In this document: positions 17,295-24,200 of the stretch, one piece after another
How the letters are laid out: every line of letters starts with the position of its first letter
Numbering within the stretch: position 1 is the first letter of the stretch
Origin: Streptomyces cucumeris
GTDB lineage: Bacteria > Actinomycetota > Actinomycetes > Streptomycetales > Streptomycetaceae
NCBI RefSeq assembly: GCF_024295805.1
Contig: NZ_JANCLX010000054.1
Span: 1-40,998 of the forward strand
Direction of reading: 5' to 3'
DNA length: 40,998 nucleotides
Made by a program: the position numbers and the translations under genes
The notes under the pieces: model-generated
What the model saw: only the letters and a program-made list of their open reading frames with translations
Databases searched by the model: none
Told to the model about the DNA's origin: nothing

Positions 17295-18032
17295 TCACGG
17301 ATTGAGGGAGGCCGACTCGCCGGTTCCTACAGGGCTTATCCGGCCTTGGGTGCCGTCTGCGGCGGGCGGGGTGTTGGTGGTGACGATGGTCTTGCCTGCA
17401 GTGTCATAGACGGTGACGTTGCGCAGGAAGGCCTTGGGGTGCTTGTCGTCGGTGGGTGTGGGGTTGGTGGTGCGGGTCTGGGCGTACCAGGCGCCCCAGC
17501 CGGGGTTGCCGGCGAGTGTGATCACGGTGGCGTGGGTGGTGCCGCTGAGTGTGCGGATCTGGGCGTGGTCGGGTACGCCGTTGCCGATGTAGCCGCCGGA
17601 GAGCCATGCGCGGTGGTCGTTGGAGTCCAGGCCTGCCAGGTTCGCGCCGGGCTTGGCGCCGGCCAGGGTCTGGCACCAGGGCGTGGTCTCGGAGGAACGC
17701 TGCAGGTACTGCTTGCCGTTCTGGGTGAGCCACATCTTCACCCCCGGCGCCACGGTGATCTTCTCACCCGGCGCCACCACCCGTGCCGTGTTCGGGGGAG
17801 CGCTTGCCGCCGGTGAGACCACGGACGACGTGGAGCCGCCTACGGTGGCGAGGTACGACAGGGGGGCGAGGAGGAGGGCGCAGCCGGCCGTGATGCCCGC
17901 AATGCGGCGGCGGGCCCGGCGCTTGCGTGTTGCGTGCAGGATGTCGTCCATCCGGATGGGGGCGGCGGGGATGGAGTCGGCCAGGTCGTCCAGGGCCCGG
18001 TACAGCTCTTCGGCCTCGTTGCGAGAGGTCAT
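17295..18032 (-). CDS. Single-pass membrane protein, putative sigma-factor regulator, with duplicated outer domain
   Basis: A 245-residue protein. The cytoplasmic head (MTSRNEAEELYRALDDLADSIPAAPIRMDDILHATRKRRARRR) is followed by one membrane helix (AGITAGCALLLAPLSYLATVGG) and an outer domain of about 170 residues. Its gene overlaps the end of the sigma factor gene as ATGA, the arrangement expected of an anti-sigma factor or sensor, but the head has no HxxxCxxC zinc motif. The outer domain (VVAPGEKITVAPGVKMWLTQNGKQ onward) is about 92 percent identical, without gaps, to the secreted protein encoded at 18629-19267. One striking change is YLQRSSETTPWC here against CLQHSFETTPWC there, so this copy lacks the first of the two cysteines. 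Function as a sigma regulator is inferred from position. Confidence 0.82.
   Translation of the reverse strand: MTSRNEAEELYRALDDLADSIPAAPIRMDDILHATRKRRARRRIAGITAGCALLLAPLSYLATVGGSTSSVVSPAASAPPNTARVVAPGEKITVAPGVKMWLTQNGKQYLQRSSETTPWCQTLAGAKPGANLAGLDSNDHRAWLSGGYIGNGVPDHAQIRTLSGTTHATVITLAGNPGWGAWYAQTRTTNPTPTDDKHPKAFLRNVTVYDTAGKTIVTTNTPPAADGTQGRISPVGTGESASLNP
17352..17781. repeat. Copy 1 of a 430-bp direct duplication (ectodomain)
   Basis: Matches 18686-19115 with a constant offset of 1334 bases and no insertions or deletions; the encoded domain is about 92 percent identical. The duplicated piece is the outer domain of the membrane protein. Confidence 0.9.
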
Positions 18033-18550
18033 CGCGTCTCTCCGGTGAGGATGGGGGCATAGGTGGCCAGGGCGGGATGGGTACGCAGGGCAGCCAGCGC
18101 ACGACGGGTGTGCACCTTGACCGTGTTCGGGGAGCAGCCGAGGATCTCGGCGGTCTGCTGTTCGCTCATGTCGTCCCAGTAGCGCAGAATCACCGCCGCG
18201 CGTTGTCTCGAGGACAGGGAATTCAGGGCCTGTGCCAGGGCGATCCGGTGCTCGACGGTCTCGGCATGCCCGGAGTCCGGGCGCTCTGGAACCAGCGAGG
18301 TCAGGAACTGGACCACCCGTCTCTTGCGCAGACGGCTTCGATAGTTGTTGATCAGAGCGCGGCGCACGTAGAGGTCTACTTCCCCGTCGGGAATCCGTCG
18401 CCAGTGGTCGCACACCTTGATCAAGGTGACCTGCACCAGGTCCTCCGCCTCATGGAAGTCACCGGTGAGCATGAAGGCGATGCGCAGCAGCCGACCCCAG
18501 CGAGCGCCGGCGAAATCGGCAAAGTCGGCATCATCACTCTCGTGCTTCAC
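18029..18550 (-). CDS. ECF RNA polymerase sigma factor (SigE-like family)
   Basis: A 173-residue ECF sigma factor. Region 2: FAGARWGRLLRIAFMLTGDFHEAEDLVQVTLIKVCDHWRRI. Region 4: LNSLSSRQRAAVILRYWDDMSEQQTAEILGCSPNTVKVHTRRALAALR. The sequence type is the short SigE-like group common in Streptomyces, whose partners are often membrane proteins encoded directly downstream, as here. GTG 18550 follows a GAGG and gives the expected N-terminus. The upstream gene for the secreted copy of the outer domain is in the same orientation but is separated by a 15-bp terminator hairpin only about 40 bases before this start. The sigma gene therefore probably depends on read-through or on a promoter overlapping the hairpin. 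Confidence 0.9.
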   Translation of the reverse strand: MKHESDDADFADFAGARWGRLLRIAFMLTGDFHEAEDLVQVTLIKVCDHWRRIPDGEVDLYVRRALINNYRSRLRKRRVVQFLTSLVPERPDSGHAETVEHRIALAQALNSLSSRQRAAVILRYWDDMSEQQTAEILGCSPNTVKVHTRRALAALRTHPALATYAPILTGETR

Positions 18551-18591
18551 GTGGTCCTCACATCGGGGCGAGCAAGAAAGAAGAAGGGCTG

Positions 18592-18624
18592 TGGTGGGTG
18601 GGGCCGTGTCGGCCCCACCCACCA
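18592..18624 (-). terminator. Strong intrinsic terminator/attenuator between the secreted-protein gene and the sigma gene
   Basis: Perfect 15-bp stem (18592-18606 with 18610-18624) and a 3-base loop, starting 5 bases beyond the stop of the secreted-protein gene. On the minus strand it is followed by a T-rich run (CCCTTCTTCTTTCTTGC), unusual in this GC-rich DNA and typical of an efficient intrinsic terminator. Confidence 0.85.
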
Positions 18625-18628
18625 GAGG

Positions 18629-19267
18629 TCAGGACGCAGGAGTAACAGGTTCGCTGATCACCTTGCGGTCCGATACATCCTGGGCGCCGTCTGCGGCGAG
18701 CGGAGTGTCGGTGGAGACGATGGTCTTTCCTGCAGTGTCATAGACGGTGACGTTGCGCAGGAAGGCCTTGGGGTGCTTGTTGTCGGCGGGTGCAGGGCTG
18801 GTGGTGCGGGCTTGCGCGTACCAGGCGCCCCAGCCGGGGTTGCCGGCCAGTGTGACCACGGTGGCGTGGGTGGTGCCGCTGAGTGTGCGGATCTGGGCGT
18901 GGTCGGGTACGCCGTTGCCGATGTAGCCGCCGGAGAGCCATCCGCGGTGGTCGTTGGAGTCCAGGCCCGCGAGGTTCGCGCCGGGCTTGGCGCCGGCCAG
19001 GGTCTGGCACCAGGGCGTGGTCTCGAAGGAATGCTGCAGGCACTGCTTGCCGTTCTGGGTGAGCCACATCTTCACCCCCGGCGCCACGGTGATCTTCTCA
19101 CCCGGCGCTACCACCTTGACCGAGCCCTTGTTCATTGAGCTCGCTCCGGCCTTGACCGCATCCGTCGCGGTGGAGGCGGAAGACGTCAGCGCAAAGGCTG
19201 CCGTCGGCACACCACCCATCACGGTGACCGCGCAAGCGGCAACGAGGTACTTCTTCATCCGGGTCAT
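18629..19267 (-). CDS. Secreted protein carrying the duplicated outer domain
   Basis: A 212-residue exported protein. MTRMKKYLVAACAVTVMGGVPTAAFA is a clear Sec signal peptide with a likely cut after AFA. The mature part has a short Ala/Ser/Thr linker and then the domain shared with the membrane protein at 17295-18032 (KVVAPGEKITVAPGVKMWLTQ to the C-terminal region). It has two cysteines 12 residues apart (CLQHSFETTPWC) that could form a disulfide; the membrane copy lacks the first. ATG 19267 has GGAG 9 nt upstream. A strong terminator follows directly, so it is probably expressed at a higher level than the sigma gene behind it. I do not recognise an enzyme motif. A role as ligand, decoy or target in sensing by the adjacent sigma pair is inference. 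Confidence 0.85.
   Translation of the reverse strand: MTRMKKYLVAACAVTVMGGVPTAAFALTSSASTATDAVKAGASSMNKGSVKVVAPGEKITVAPGVKMWLTQNGKQCLQHSFETTPWCQTLAGAKPGANLAGLDSNDHRGWLSGGYIGNGVPDHAQIRTLSGTTHATVVTLAGNPGWGAWYAQARTTSPAPADNKHPKAFLRNVTVYDTAGKTIVSTDTPLAADGAQDVSDRKVISEPVTPAS
18686..19115. repeat. Copy 2 of a 430-bp direct duplication (secreted domain)
   Basis: Direct-repeat partner of 17352-17781, same orientation, no indels. This copy encodes most of the mature secreted protein. Confidence 0.9.
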
Positions 19268-19776
19268 GGATGAACACTCCTTGCTAACGAGATCCGATCG
19301 AAGGGAGCGGCGCCTCTCCACCCCCTACAACGCCGTCCGCGCCCTCCTCGGGTGACACCCGCCCCAAACTTCTTCCAGCGGGCTCCTCCCGCAGGTCACG
19401 GACTCGCACACCACCCCATGAGCCGAGGGCCGAGCCCAAGCACGTCCACCTTTGGGAACGTCTTCTCGGCCGGGCCCGCCAAGCCGACGACTCGGCTCGC
19501 CCAGCGCGCCGGGCTTGGAAACATTCGGCTTCGCCCGGCCACGCGACGGGACCCCGATGGAGACCTTCATGTCCCGCCCCGCTCTCTCCAGCCGCTCCGC
19601 CGCGCCGGGGGCGCGGGTCGGACCAGTGCCTGACAGGGGCTGAGCCCCTCGGCGTCGTACGCCGTCAGAGGGGCGTCAAGACTGCGGGATGGTGCGCCAG
19701 GAACGCGCCAAGGAGATGCGCGGATGCGCGATCCCACCCGGAAGCTGGGCTTCCGGCGTATGGAGGTGCGATCACT
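19268..19776. other. Divergent intergenic region between secreted-protein and permease genes
   Basis: About 500 bases. The left end should carry the promoter of the secreted-protein gene; on the minus strand a CTCGTTA close to its start resembles an ECF -10 element, but no matching -35 was found. The middle (19330-19570) has no gene I can support. The right end forms the permease leader, including a compact three-stem fold listed separately. Confidence 0.35.
19630..19668 (+). promoter_or_regulatory. Possible structured leader: compact three-way junction upstream of the permease gene
   Basis: CTGA (19630-19633) pairs with TCAG (19665-19668) and encloses two adjacent hairpins: AGGGGC-TGA-GCCCCT (19635-19649) and CGGCG-TCGTA-CGCCG (19650-19664). 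It lies about 110 bases before the permease start. It does not match the c-di-AMP (ydaO) riboswitch as I know it. It may be a terminator or chance fold. Confidence 0.3.
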
Positions 19777-21648
19777 ATGCCGACGGTCTCCCAGGGAGAA
19801 AGCCCGGCCGACGCCGTCACCGGGCCCGGCGAGGAGCCCCCTGATACTGCCGCGGATCCCGGCGGTCGGCACAAGCTCACCGCGACACAGGGCCTGGCGG
19901 CGCTCTCGCTGGACGCGATGGCGTCCGTCGCGTACGGGCCGGAGGCGATCGTTCTGGTCCTGGCAGCCGCGGGCGCGCACGGCCTCGGCTTCACCTTGCC
20001 CGTCACCCTCGCGATCGCCGGGCTGCTGGCCGTGCTCGTCGCTTCGTACCGGCAGGTGATCGCGGCCTTCCCGAACGGCGGCGGTGCGTACGGAGTGGCC
20101 AGGGTGCATCTGGGCAGGAGGGCCTCGCTTGTCGCCGCGGCCTCCCTGATCCTGGACTACGTCCTCAACGTGGCCGTGTCGGTGACCGCCGGGGTCGCGG
20201 CCCTCACTTCGGCTTTCCCGGCGCTGTACGACGAGCGGGTGTGGATCTGTCTGGCCGTGCTGGCCCTGGTCACAGGGGTCAATCTGCGTGGCGTCGTGGA
20301 GTCCGCGCGAGCCTTCATCGTCCCTACGGCGATCTTCGTGGGCAGCCTCTTCGCCATCATCGCCATCGGGCTGTTCCGTTCCGAGCCGGTCAGCACCGCC
20401 ACCGCCGACGGACACGCTTCCGCCCTCAGCCACGGCGCGACCACGGTCGGCGCGCTGCTCCTGCTGAAAGCCTTCGCCTCCGGGTGCTCGGCGCTGACCG
20501 GCGTCGAGGCCATCGCCAACGCCGTACCGTCGTTCCGGGCCCCGGCCGCCCGGCGTGCGCAACGCACCGAGGTGGCCCTCGGCACGCTGCTCGGTGCCAT
20601 GCTCATCGGTCTGTCGGTGCTGATCGGACGCTTCCACCTCCAGCCCGTCGAGGGCGTCACCGTCCTCGCGCAGCTCGCGGACGCCTCCCTTGGCCACAAC
20701 TGGGTCTTCTACGTTGTCCAGTTCGCCACCATGGTGCTGCTCGCGCTGGCGGCAAACACTTCCTTCGGTGGCCTGCCCGTGCTCATGGGTCTGCTCGCCC
20801 GGGACAACCACGTGCCCCACGTTTTCGGTCTCAAGGCCGACTGCCAGGTCCACCGCCACGGTGTGCTCGCACTCGCCGGTGCCTCGGCCGCCCTTCTGGT
20901 CGTCTCCGGCGGGGACACCAACACCCTCGTACCGCTGTTCGCCATCGGCGTCTTCGTCGGGTTCACCCTCTGCCAGACCGGTATGGTCCGGCACTGGCGT
21001 CGGCAACGGACGCCCGGCTGGCAGGGGAAGGCCGCGCTCAACGGATTCGGCGCGCTGCTCACCGGTGTTGCCGCGGTCGTGGTGACCGCCACCAAGTTCA
21101 CCGAGGGCGCCTGGCTCATCGTGCTTGCCCTGCCGCTGCTCGTCCTCGCCTTCGAGCGCGTGAACCGGGCGTACGAGCGGATCGGTTACGCCCTGGGCCT
21201 CGGCCGCATCCCCGACGCCCCGCACCGGGACCGTTCCCTGGTCGTCGTCCCCGTCTCCGGACTGTCACGGCTGACCCGTGAGGCACTGGGAGCCGCCGCA
21301 TCCCTGGGCGACGAGGTGTTGGCCGTGACGGTCGTCCACTCCGACCCGGAGGACGGGCGGGCCGCCGAGTCGCTGCGCCGGGACTGGGAACTCTGGAACC
21401 CCGGCACCGACCTCATCGACCTTCCTTCCACCACCCGCGCCCTGGGGCGCCCGATCGGCGCGTATGTCACGGAGTTGACCGCCCGGTATCCCGGCACCCG
21501 CATCACCGTCCTCATTCCCGAAGCCGAGCCCGCCCACCTCTGGCAGCGGCTGCTGCAGAACCAGCGTGGTGCCGTGGTCGCGCACGCACTGCGCCGCGAC
21601 ACCGACGCCGTGATCTGCCGGCTGCGGTTCAGGCTCCCCACGACCTGA
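19777..21648 (+). CDS. APC-superfamily permease with C-terminal cytoplasmic domain (KimA-like)
   Basis: A 623-residue transporter. After a hydrophilic head of about 35 residues come about 12 membrane helices (to about residue 460) and a soluble C-terminal domain of about 150 residues (SLVVVPVSGLSRLTREALGAAASLGDEVLAVTVV onward). The first helix motif, LDAMASVAYGPEAIVLVLAAAG, and FPNGGGAYGVARVHLG match the APC subgroup that includes the potassium importer KimA/YdaO as well as amino-acid permeases. The C-terminal universal-stress-like fold is also seen in that subgroup. Potassium uptake is therefore possible but not proved. ATG 19777 has GGAGG 10 nt upstream. The gene is monocistronic; a decayed IS5 fragment follows. 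Confidence 0.88.
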   Translation: MPTVSQGESPADAVTGPGEEPPDTAADPGGRHKLTATQGLAALSLDAMASVAYGPEAIVLVLAAAGAHGLGFTLPVTLAIAGLLAVLVASYRQVIAAFPNGGGAYGVARVHLGRRASLVAAASLILDYVLNVAVSVTAGVAALTSAFPALYDERVWICLAVLALVTGVNLRGVVESARAFIVPTAIFVGSLFAIIAIGLFRSEPVSTATADGHASALSHGATTVGALLLLKAFASGCSALTGVEAIANAVPSFRAPAARRAQRTEVALGTLLGAMLIGLSVLIGRFHLQPVEGVTVLAQLADASLGHNWVFYVVQFATMVLLALAANTSFGGLPVLMGLLARDNHVPHVFGLKADCQVHRHGVLALAGASAALLVVSGGDTNTLVPLFAIGVFVGFTLCQTGMVRHWRRQRTPGWQGKAALNGFGALLTGVAAVVVTATKFTEGAWLIVLALPLLVLAFERVNRAYERIGYALGLGRIPDAPHRDRSLVVVPVSGLSRLTREALGAAASLGDEVLAVTVVHSDPEDGRAAESLRRDWELWNPGTDLIDLPSTTRALGRPIGAYVTELTARYPGTRITVLIPEAEPAHLWQRLLQNQRGAVVAHALRRDTDAVICRLRFRLPTT

Positions 21649-21750
21649 GACCATGCCGCCCCCGGGTAGGCGGGTCGGGGCTGGGTGCACGCGGGGAGAG
21701 GCACTTGCCGTCGAGGGCGAGGGTGTGGCGCTCCGGTGCGGTCACCGCGG

Positions 21751-21923
21751 CACATTGTTGGCAAGCATTGCCGGAGCGGGGTGCGCGAGGCCTGCAAGCA
21801 GCGGAACACCGTCGAGCGGCGCATCAACAAGCTCGCGGACTGGCCACTCGATATGACAAAACCGCCACCATCTACCTGGCCGGACTCCACCTCGCCGCCA
21901 TCTTCATCTGGTCAGCGAGGTGA
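21751..21923 (+). pseudogene. IS5-family transposase remnant (C-terminal end, frameshifted)
   Basis: The last 55 or so codons of an IS5-type DDE transposase are recognisable. REACKQRNTVERRINKLADW reads in one frame, then GLATRYDKTATIYLAGLHLAAIFIWSAR in another, ending at TGA 21921-21923. The hallmark KQRNTVER..N with its catalytic glutamate and the terminal IYLAGLH..IFIWSAR block are typical of the family. A deletion around 21840 shifts the frame, and nothing upstream of 21751 is recognisable, so the element is dead. It marks an old insertion between the permease gene and the 21938-23038 gene. Confidence 0.75.
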
Positions 21924-21937
21924 ACCGAAGGAAAGCC

Positions 21938-23038
21938 CTACGACCGCGTCGCTCGCCGACACTCGTCCCCGGAGGAGCCGCCGCGTGTGATCGGCGCGCT
22001 ACGGTCGTACGGATCGACCTCGGTGCTGGTCTCGTCCGCATGGCGGTCAGTGCCGAAGGGCGGGGTGAAGTAGCCCGTGGGGGCGCCGCAGCCGCCGTTG
22101 GTCATGTCGTACTTGTACGAGACGATCGAGAAGGTGCCCGGCTCGGTGATCACCTTGTCAGGGTTGTCCCAGTTCAGGATCAGCTCGCGCCGGACGATGG
22201 TGCGCACGATCTCGTCGTCGCCGGCCGCGTCCGCGCGGGTGACCGGGTAGACGAAGGTGACGTCGGCGGTCACCTGGAGCGCGCCGCGCTTGCCCTCACG
22301 GTAGGTGAGTCGGCCCCGGGTCTTCACGATGTCGCCGACCAGATGGGTGCGGGAGGGCCGGAAGCGGCTGAAGAGGAGGAGGGGGTCGTTCTCCTCGCTC
22401 GGGGTTCGGAAAGCGGTTTTCAGGAGCTGCTGGACGTCCTTCTGATGCGGGTTGATCAGCGCAATCGCCTTCTCGGGGCGCTCGCCCCGCAGCACCCCGC
22501 GGTCCAGGCTGGACGTGACGAGGAAGTCCCGGCTGCGGGTGAGGGCCTGCTCGACCTTGGCCGCGCTCATCCAGCCGACCGCCTTGGCCTTCGGCACGGT
22601 GATCCCCGCCGCGCCGCTCGCCCACCTCGCAGCCGGCGAACCGCGGAACGGCTCGTCCATGGTGGGGCGTTGGCCGGACTCTGCCGGGGGCGCCTTCGTC
22701 GGGCGGGCGGTCTCGGCCGCCAGCGGCGGGGAGTCAGGGTCGTCACCGGCGAACAGGTCCACCGTCCACCCGGGCGCGAGCGCCACCACCAGCAGCGCCA
22801 GCGAGGCCAGCAGTCCCACCACGTACCAGCCCGTACGCCGCTTGGGCCGCGCGGGCGTGTAGCTGCGCCAGCCGTCCGGCTCGCGGCTGGGCTCCGCACG
22901 CAACCGCTTTGCCACTTCGCGAGCCCGCGCCGACGGCTCCTTGGGCGAGTCGGTGGCACCCGCCACCGACTCGCGCAGAAACCGCTCCCACTCCTCGTCG
23001 GACCTGGACGAGCCGTTCGGCTCCGTATCCGCACTCAT
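21938..23038 (-). CDS. Membrane-anchored hypothetical protein
   Basis: A 366-residue protein I cannot name. The acidic cytoplasmic head (SDEEWERFLRESVAGATDSPKEPSARAREVAKRLR) is followed by one membrane helix (WYVVGLLASLALLVVALAPGW, about 71-91), a Pro/Ala-rich linker, and a large outer domain with the segments GWMSAAKVEQALTRSRDFLVTSSLDRGVL, INPHQKDVQQLLKTAF and VTADVTFVYPVTR. It ends in GGCGAPTGYFTPPFG and a polar tail. Similar architectures are common in Streptomyces as uncharacterised proteins. ATG 23038 was chosen because it gives the compact cytoplasmic head; ATG 23056 is an alternative. It is convergent with the permease and IS remnant, and divergent from the hydrolase gene. Confidence 0.82.
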   Translation of the reverse strand: MSADTEPNGSSRSDEEWERFLRESVAGATDSPKEPSARAREVAKRLRAEPSREPDGWRSYTPARPKRRTGWYVVGLLASLALLVVALAPGWTVDLFAGDDPDSPPLAAETARPTKAPPAESGQRPTMDEPFRGSPAARWASGAAGITVPKAKAVGWMSAAKVEQALTRSRDFLVTSSLDRGVLRGERPEKAIALINPHQKDVQQLLKTAFRTPSEENDPLLLFSRFRPSRTHLVGDIVKTRGRLTYREGKRGALQVTADVTFVYPVTRADAAGDDEIVRTIVRRELILNWDNPDKVITEPGTFSIVSYKYDMTNGGCGAPTGYFTPPFGTDRHADETSTEVDPYDRSAPITRGGSSGDECRRATRS

Positions 23039-23180
23039 CCCCAACCCCCTGGCCATCAGCCAACCGCAGCCCACTCCCCAGGGGCGCGTCCGAATAATGA
23101 CACAGCCCGCCGACAGCGAGGTCAGCTGGGCGGATGGCTTCGGGCTTCCCGCAACGAGGGGGGCCGCAGCAAGAAACCCG

Positions 23181-23210
23181 TTGGCGAGCCACGGCGACCG
23201 TTGCTAATCT
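23181..23210 (+). promoter_or_regulatory. Putative promoter of the leader peptide/hydrolase transcript
   Basis: TTGGCG (23181-23186) and TAATCT (23205-23210) separated by 18 bases, a good match to a housekeeping sigma-70 promoter. Transcription would start near 23217, about 30 bases before the short upstream frame. Confidence 0.45.
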
Positions 23211-23247
23211 CCCGGAGGCCGTGCGAGAGAACGAGGAGGTGGTACCC

Positions 23248-23301
23248 GTGAACGCAGTATCGACATGGGTGCTCCCCTCCGGGGTCACGGTCGGGCGATA
23301 G
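23248..23301 (+). CDS. Possible 17-residue leader peptide upstream of the hydrolase gene
   Basis: GTG start with a strong ribosome site, GAGGAGG at 23233-23239, 8 nt before it. The frame encodes MNAVSTWVLPSGVTVGR and stops with TAG at 23299-23301, 45 bases before the hydrolase ATG. The ribosome site is better than that of the hydrolase itself. A hairpin, CGGGAG/CTCCCG (23308-23313 with 23329-23334), sits between the stop and the hydrolase ribosome site. This arrangement would suit translation-coupled control. No amino-acid bias like that of classic attenuators is seen. Confidence 0.4.
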   Translation: MNAVSTWVLPSGVTVGR

Positions 23302-23346
23302 GTCGTCCGGGAGCGCCGTTCACGCGCACTCCCGAAAGGCACGACC

Positions 23347-24087
23347 ATGCACTTCACTTCTGAACAACGCCTCGACGACGGTGTCCTGGAACGCGAATTC
23401 ACCCTCGGTGGGATCCCCGGCATCCTGTGGACGCCCGTATCCGCGTCCTCGTCCGTACCGGCGCCGCTGATCCTGCTCGGCCACCCTCCGCTCGGACTGC
23501 GCGGGATGTACCCGCGGCTGGCCGGGCGGGCTCGGCAGGCCGCGGCGGATGGCTTCGCTGCGGCCACCATCGAGCTCCCCGGGAGCGGTGACCGGCCCCG
23601 TTGGGCCGCCGTCGAGCAGGCCCGTGCCGATCTGCGCCGGGCCATGGAGGCCGGCGAGCCGGTGAGTGACGAGATCGTCGATGCCCTCGTCCTCCCGCTC
23701 GTCGACAAGTCGGTCCCGGAATGGCAGGGCGCCCTGGACGCCCTCCTGTCGCTGCCGGAGATCGGCGGCCCGGTCGGCTACTCGGGGGGACTGATGTCCA
23801 TCGGCATCCGGCTCGCGGTGGTCGAGCCGCGCATCTCGGCCGCCGTTCTGTTCGCCGGCAGTCTCGTGCCCGCCGCCATGTTCGACGAGGCCCGCCGGGT
23901 CACTATTCCGCTGCACGTACTGCTGCAGTGGGACGACGAAGGGAACGACCGGCAGGCGGCCCTGGACCTGTTCGACGCCTTCCGCTCCAAGGAGAAGACG
24001 CTGCACGCCAACATGGGCGGGCACCGCGGCGTCCCGCAGTTCGCGGGGGACGCCGCGGCCCATTTCTTCGCCCGGCATCTGCGCTAG
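23347..24087 (+). CDS. Alpha/beta-hydrolase family protein
   Basis: A 246-residue cytoplasmic hydrolase. Nucleophile S146 lies in GYSGG, the likely catalytic histidine is H226 in MGGHRG, and the acid is probably one of the aspartates in LLQWDDEGND. The early block LILLGHPPLGLRGMYPRLAGRARQAAADGFAAATIELPGSGDR fits the fold with its oxyanion region. It resembles the dienelactone-hydrolase/alpha-beta hydrolase group often annotated simply as hydrolase. The substrate cannot be deduced. The start has an AAAGG ribosome site. It may be controlled through the short upstream frame. The gene ends facing the ABC permease gene, with a shared terminator between them. Confidence 0.88.
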   Translation: MHFTSEQRLDDGVLEREFTLGGIPGILWTPVSASSSVPAPLILLGHPPLGLRGMYPRLAGRARQAAADGFAAATIELPGSGDRPRWAAVEQARADLRRAMEAGEPVSDEIVDALVLPLVDKSVPEWQGALDALLSLPEIGGPVGYSGGLMSIGIRLAVVEPRISAAVLFAGSLVPAAMFDEARRVTIPLHVLLQWDDEGNDRQAALDLFDAFRSKEKTLHANMGGHRGVPQFAGDAAAHFFARHLR

Positions 24088-24151
24088 CCGCGGGCCGGCA
24101 CCGCCCTGTCAGCAGGGCATGGCTATGCCGACCGGGCCCCTGAGTGCAGGG

Positions 24152-24180
24152 GTGGGCTCCTCCTGGCGGGAGGAGCCCAC
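24152..24180. terminator. Bidirectional terminator between hydrolase and ABC permease genes
   Basis: Perfect 12-bp stem (24152-24163 with 24169-24180), 5-base loop, lying between two convergent stops at 24087 and 24201. Confidence 0.8.
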
Positions 24181-24200
24181 TTCGGGAGAACTATGAGGTG

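Noticed and set aside
19570..19776. c-di-AMP (ydaO-type) riboswitch upstream of the KimA-like permease gene
   Set aside because: I looked for the conserved blocks of that riboswitch and did not find them. Only a small three-stem fold is present.
19567..21225. 552-codon minus-strand frame opposite the permease gene
   Set aside because: Composition (Glu/Gly/Arg-rich, no domain) is that of an antisense shadow. The plus strand has 12 membrane helices and a proper ribosome site.
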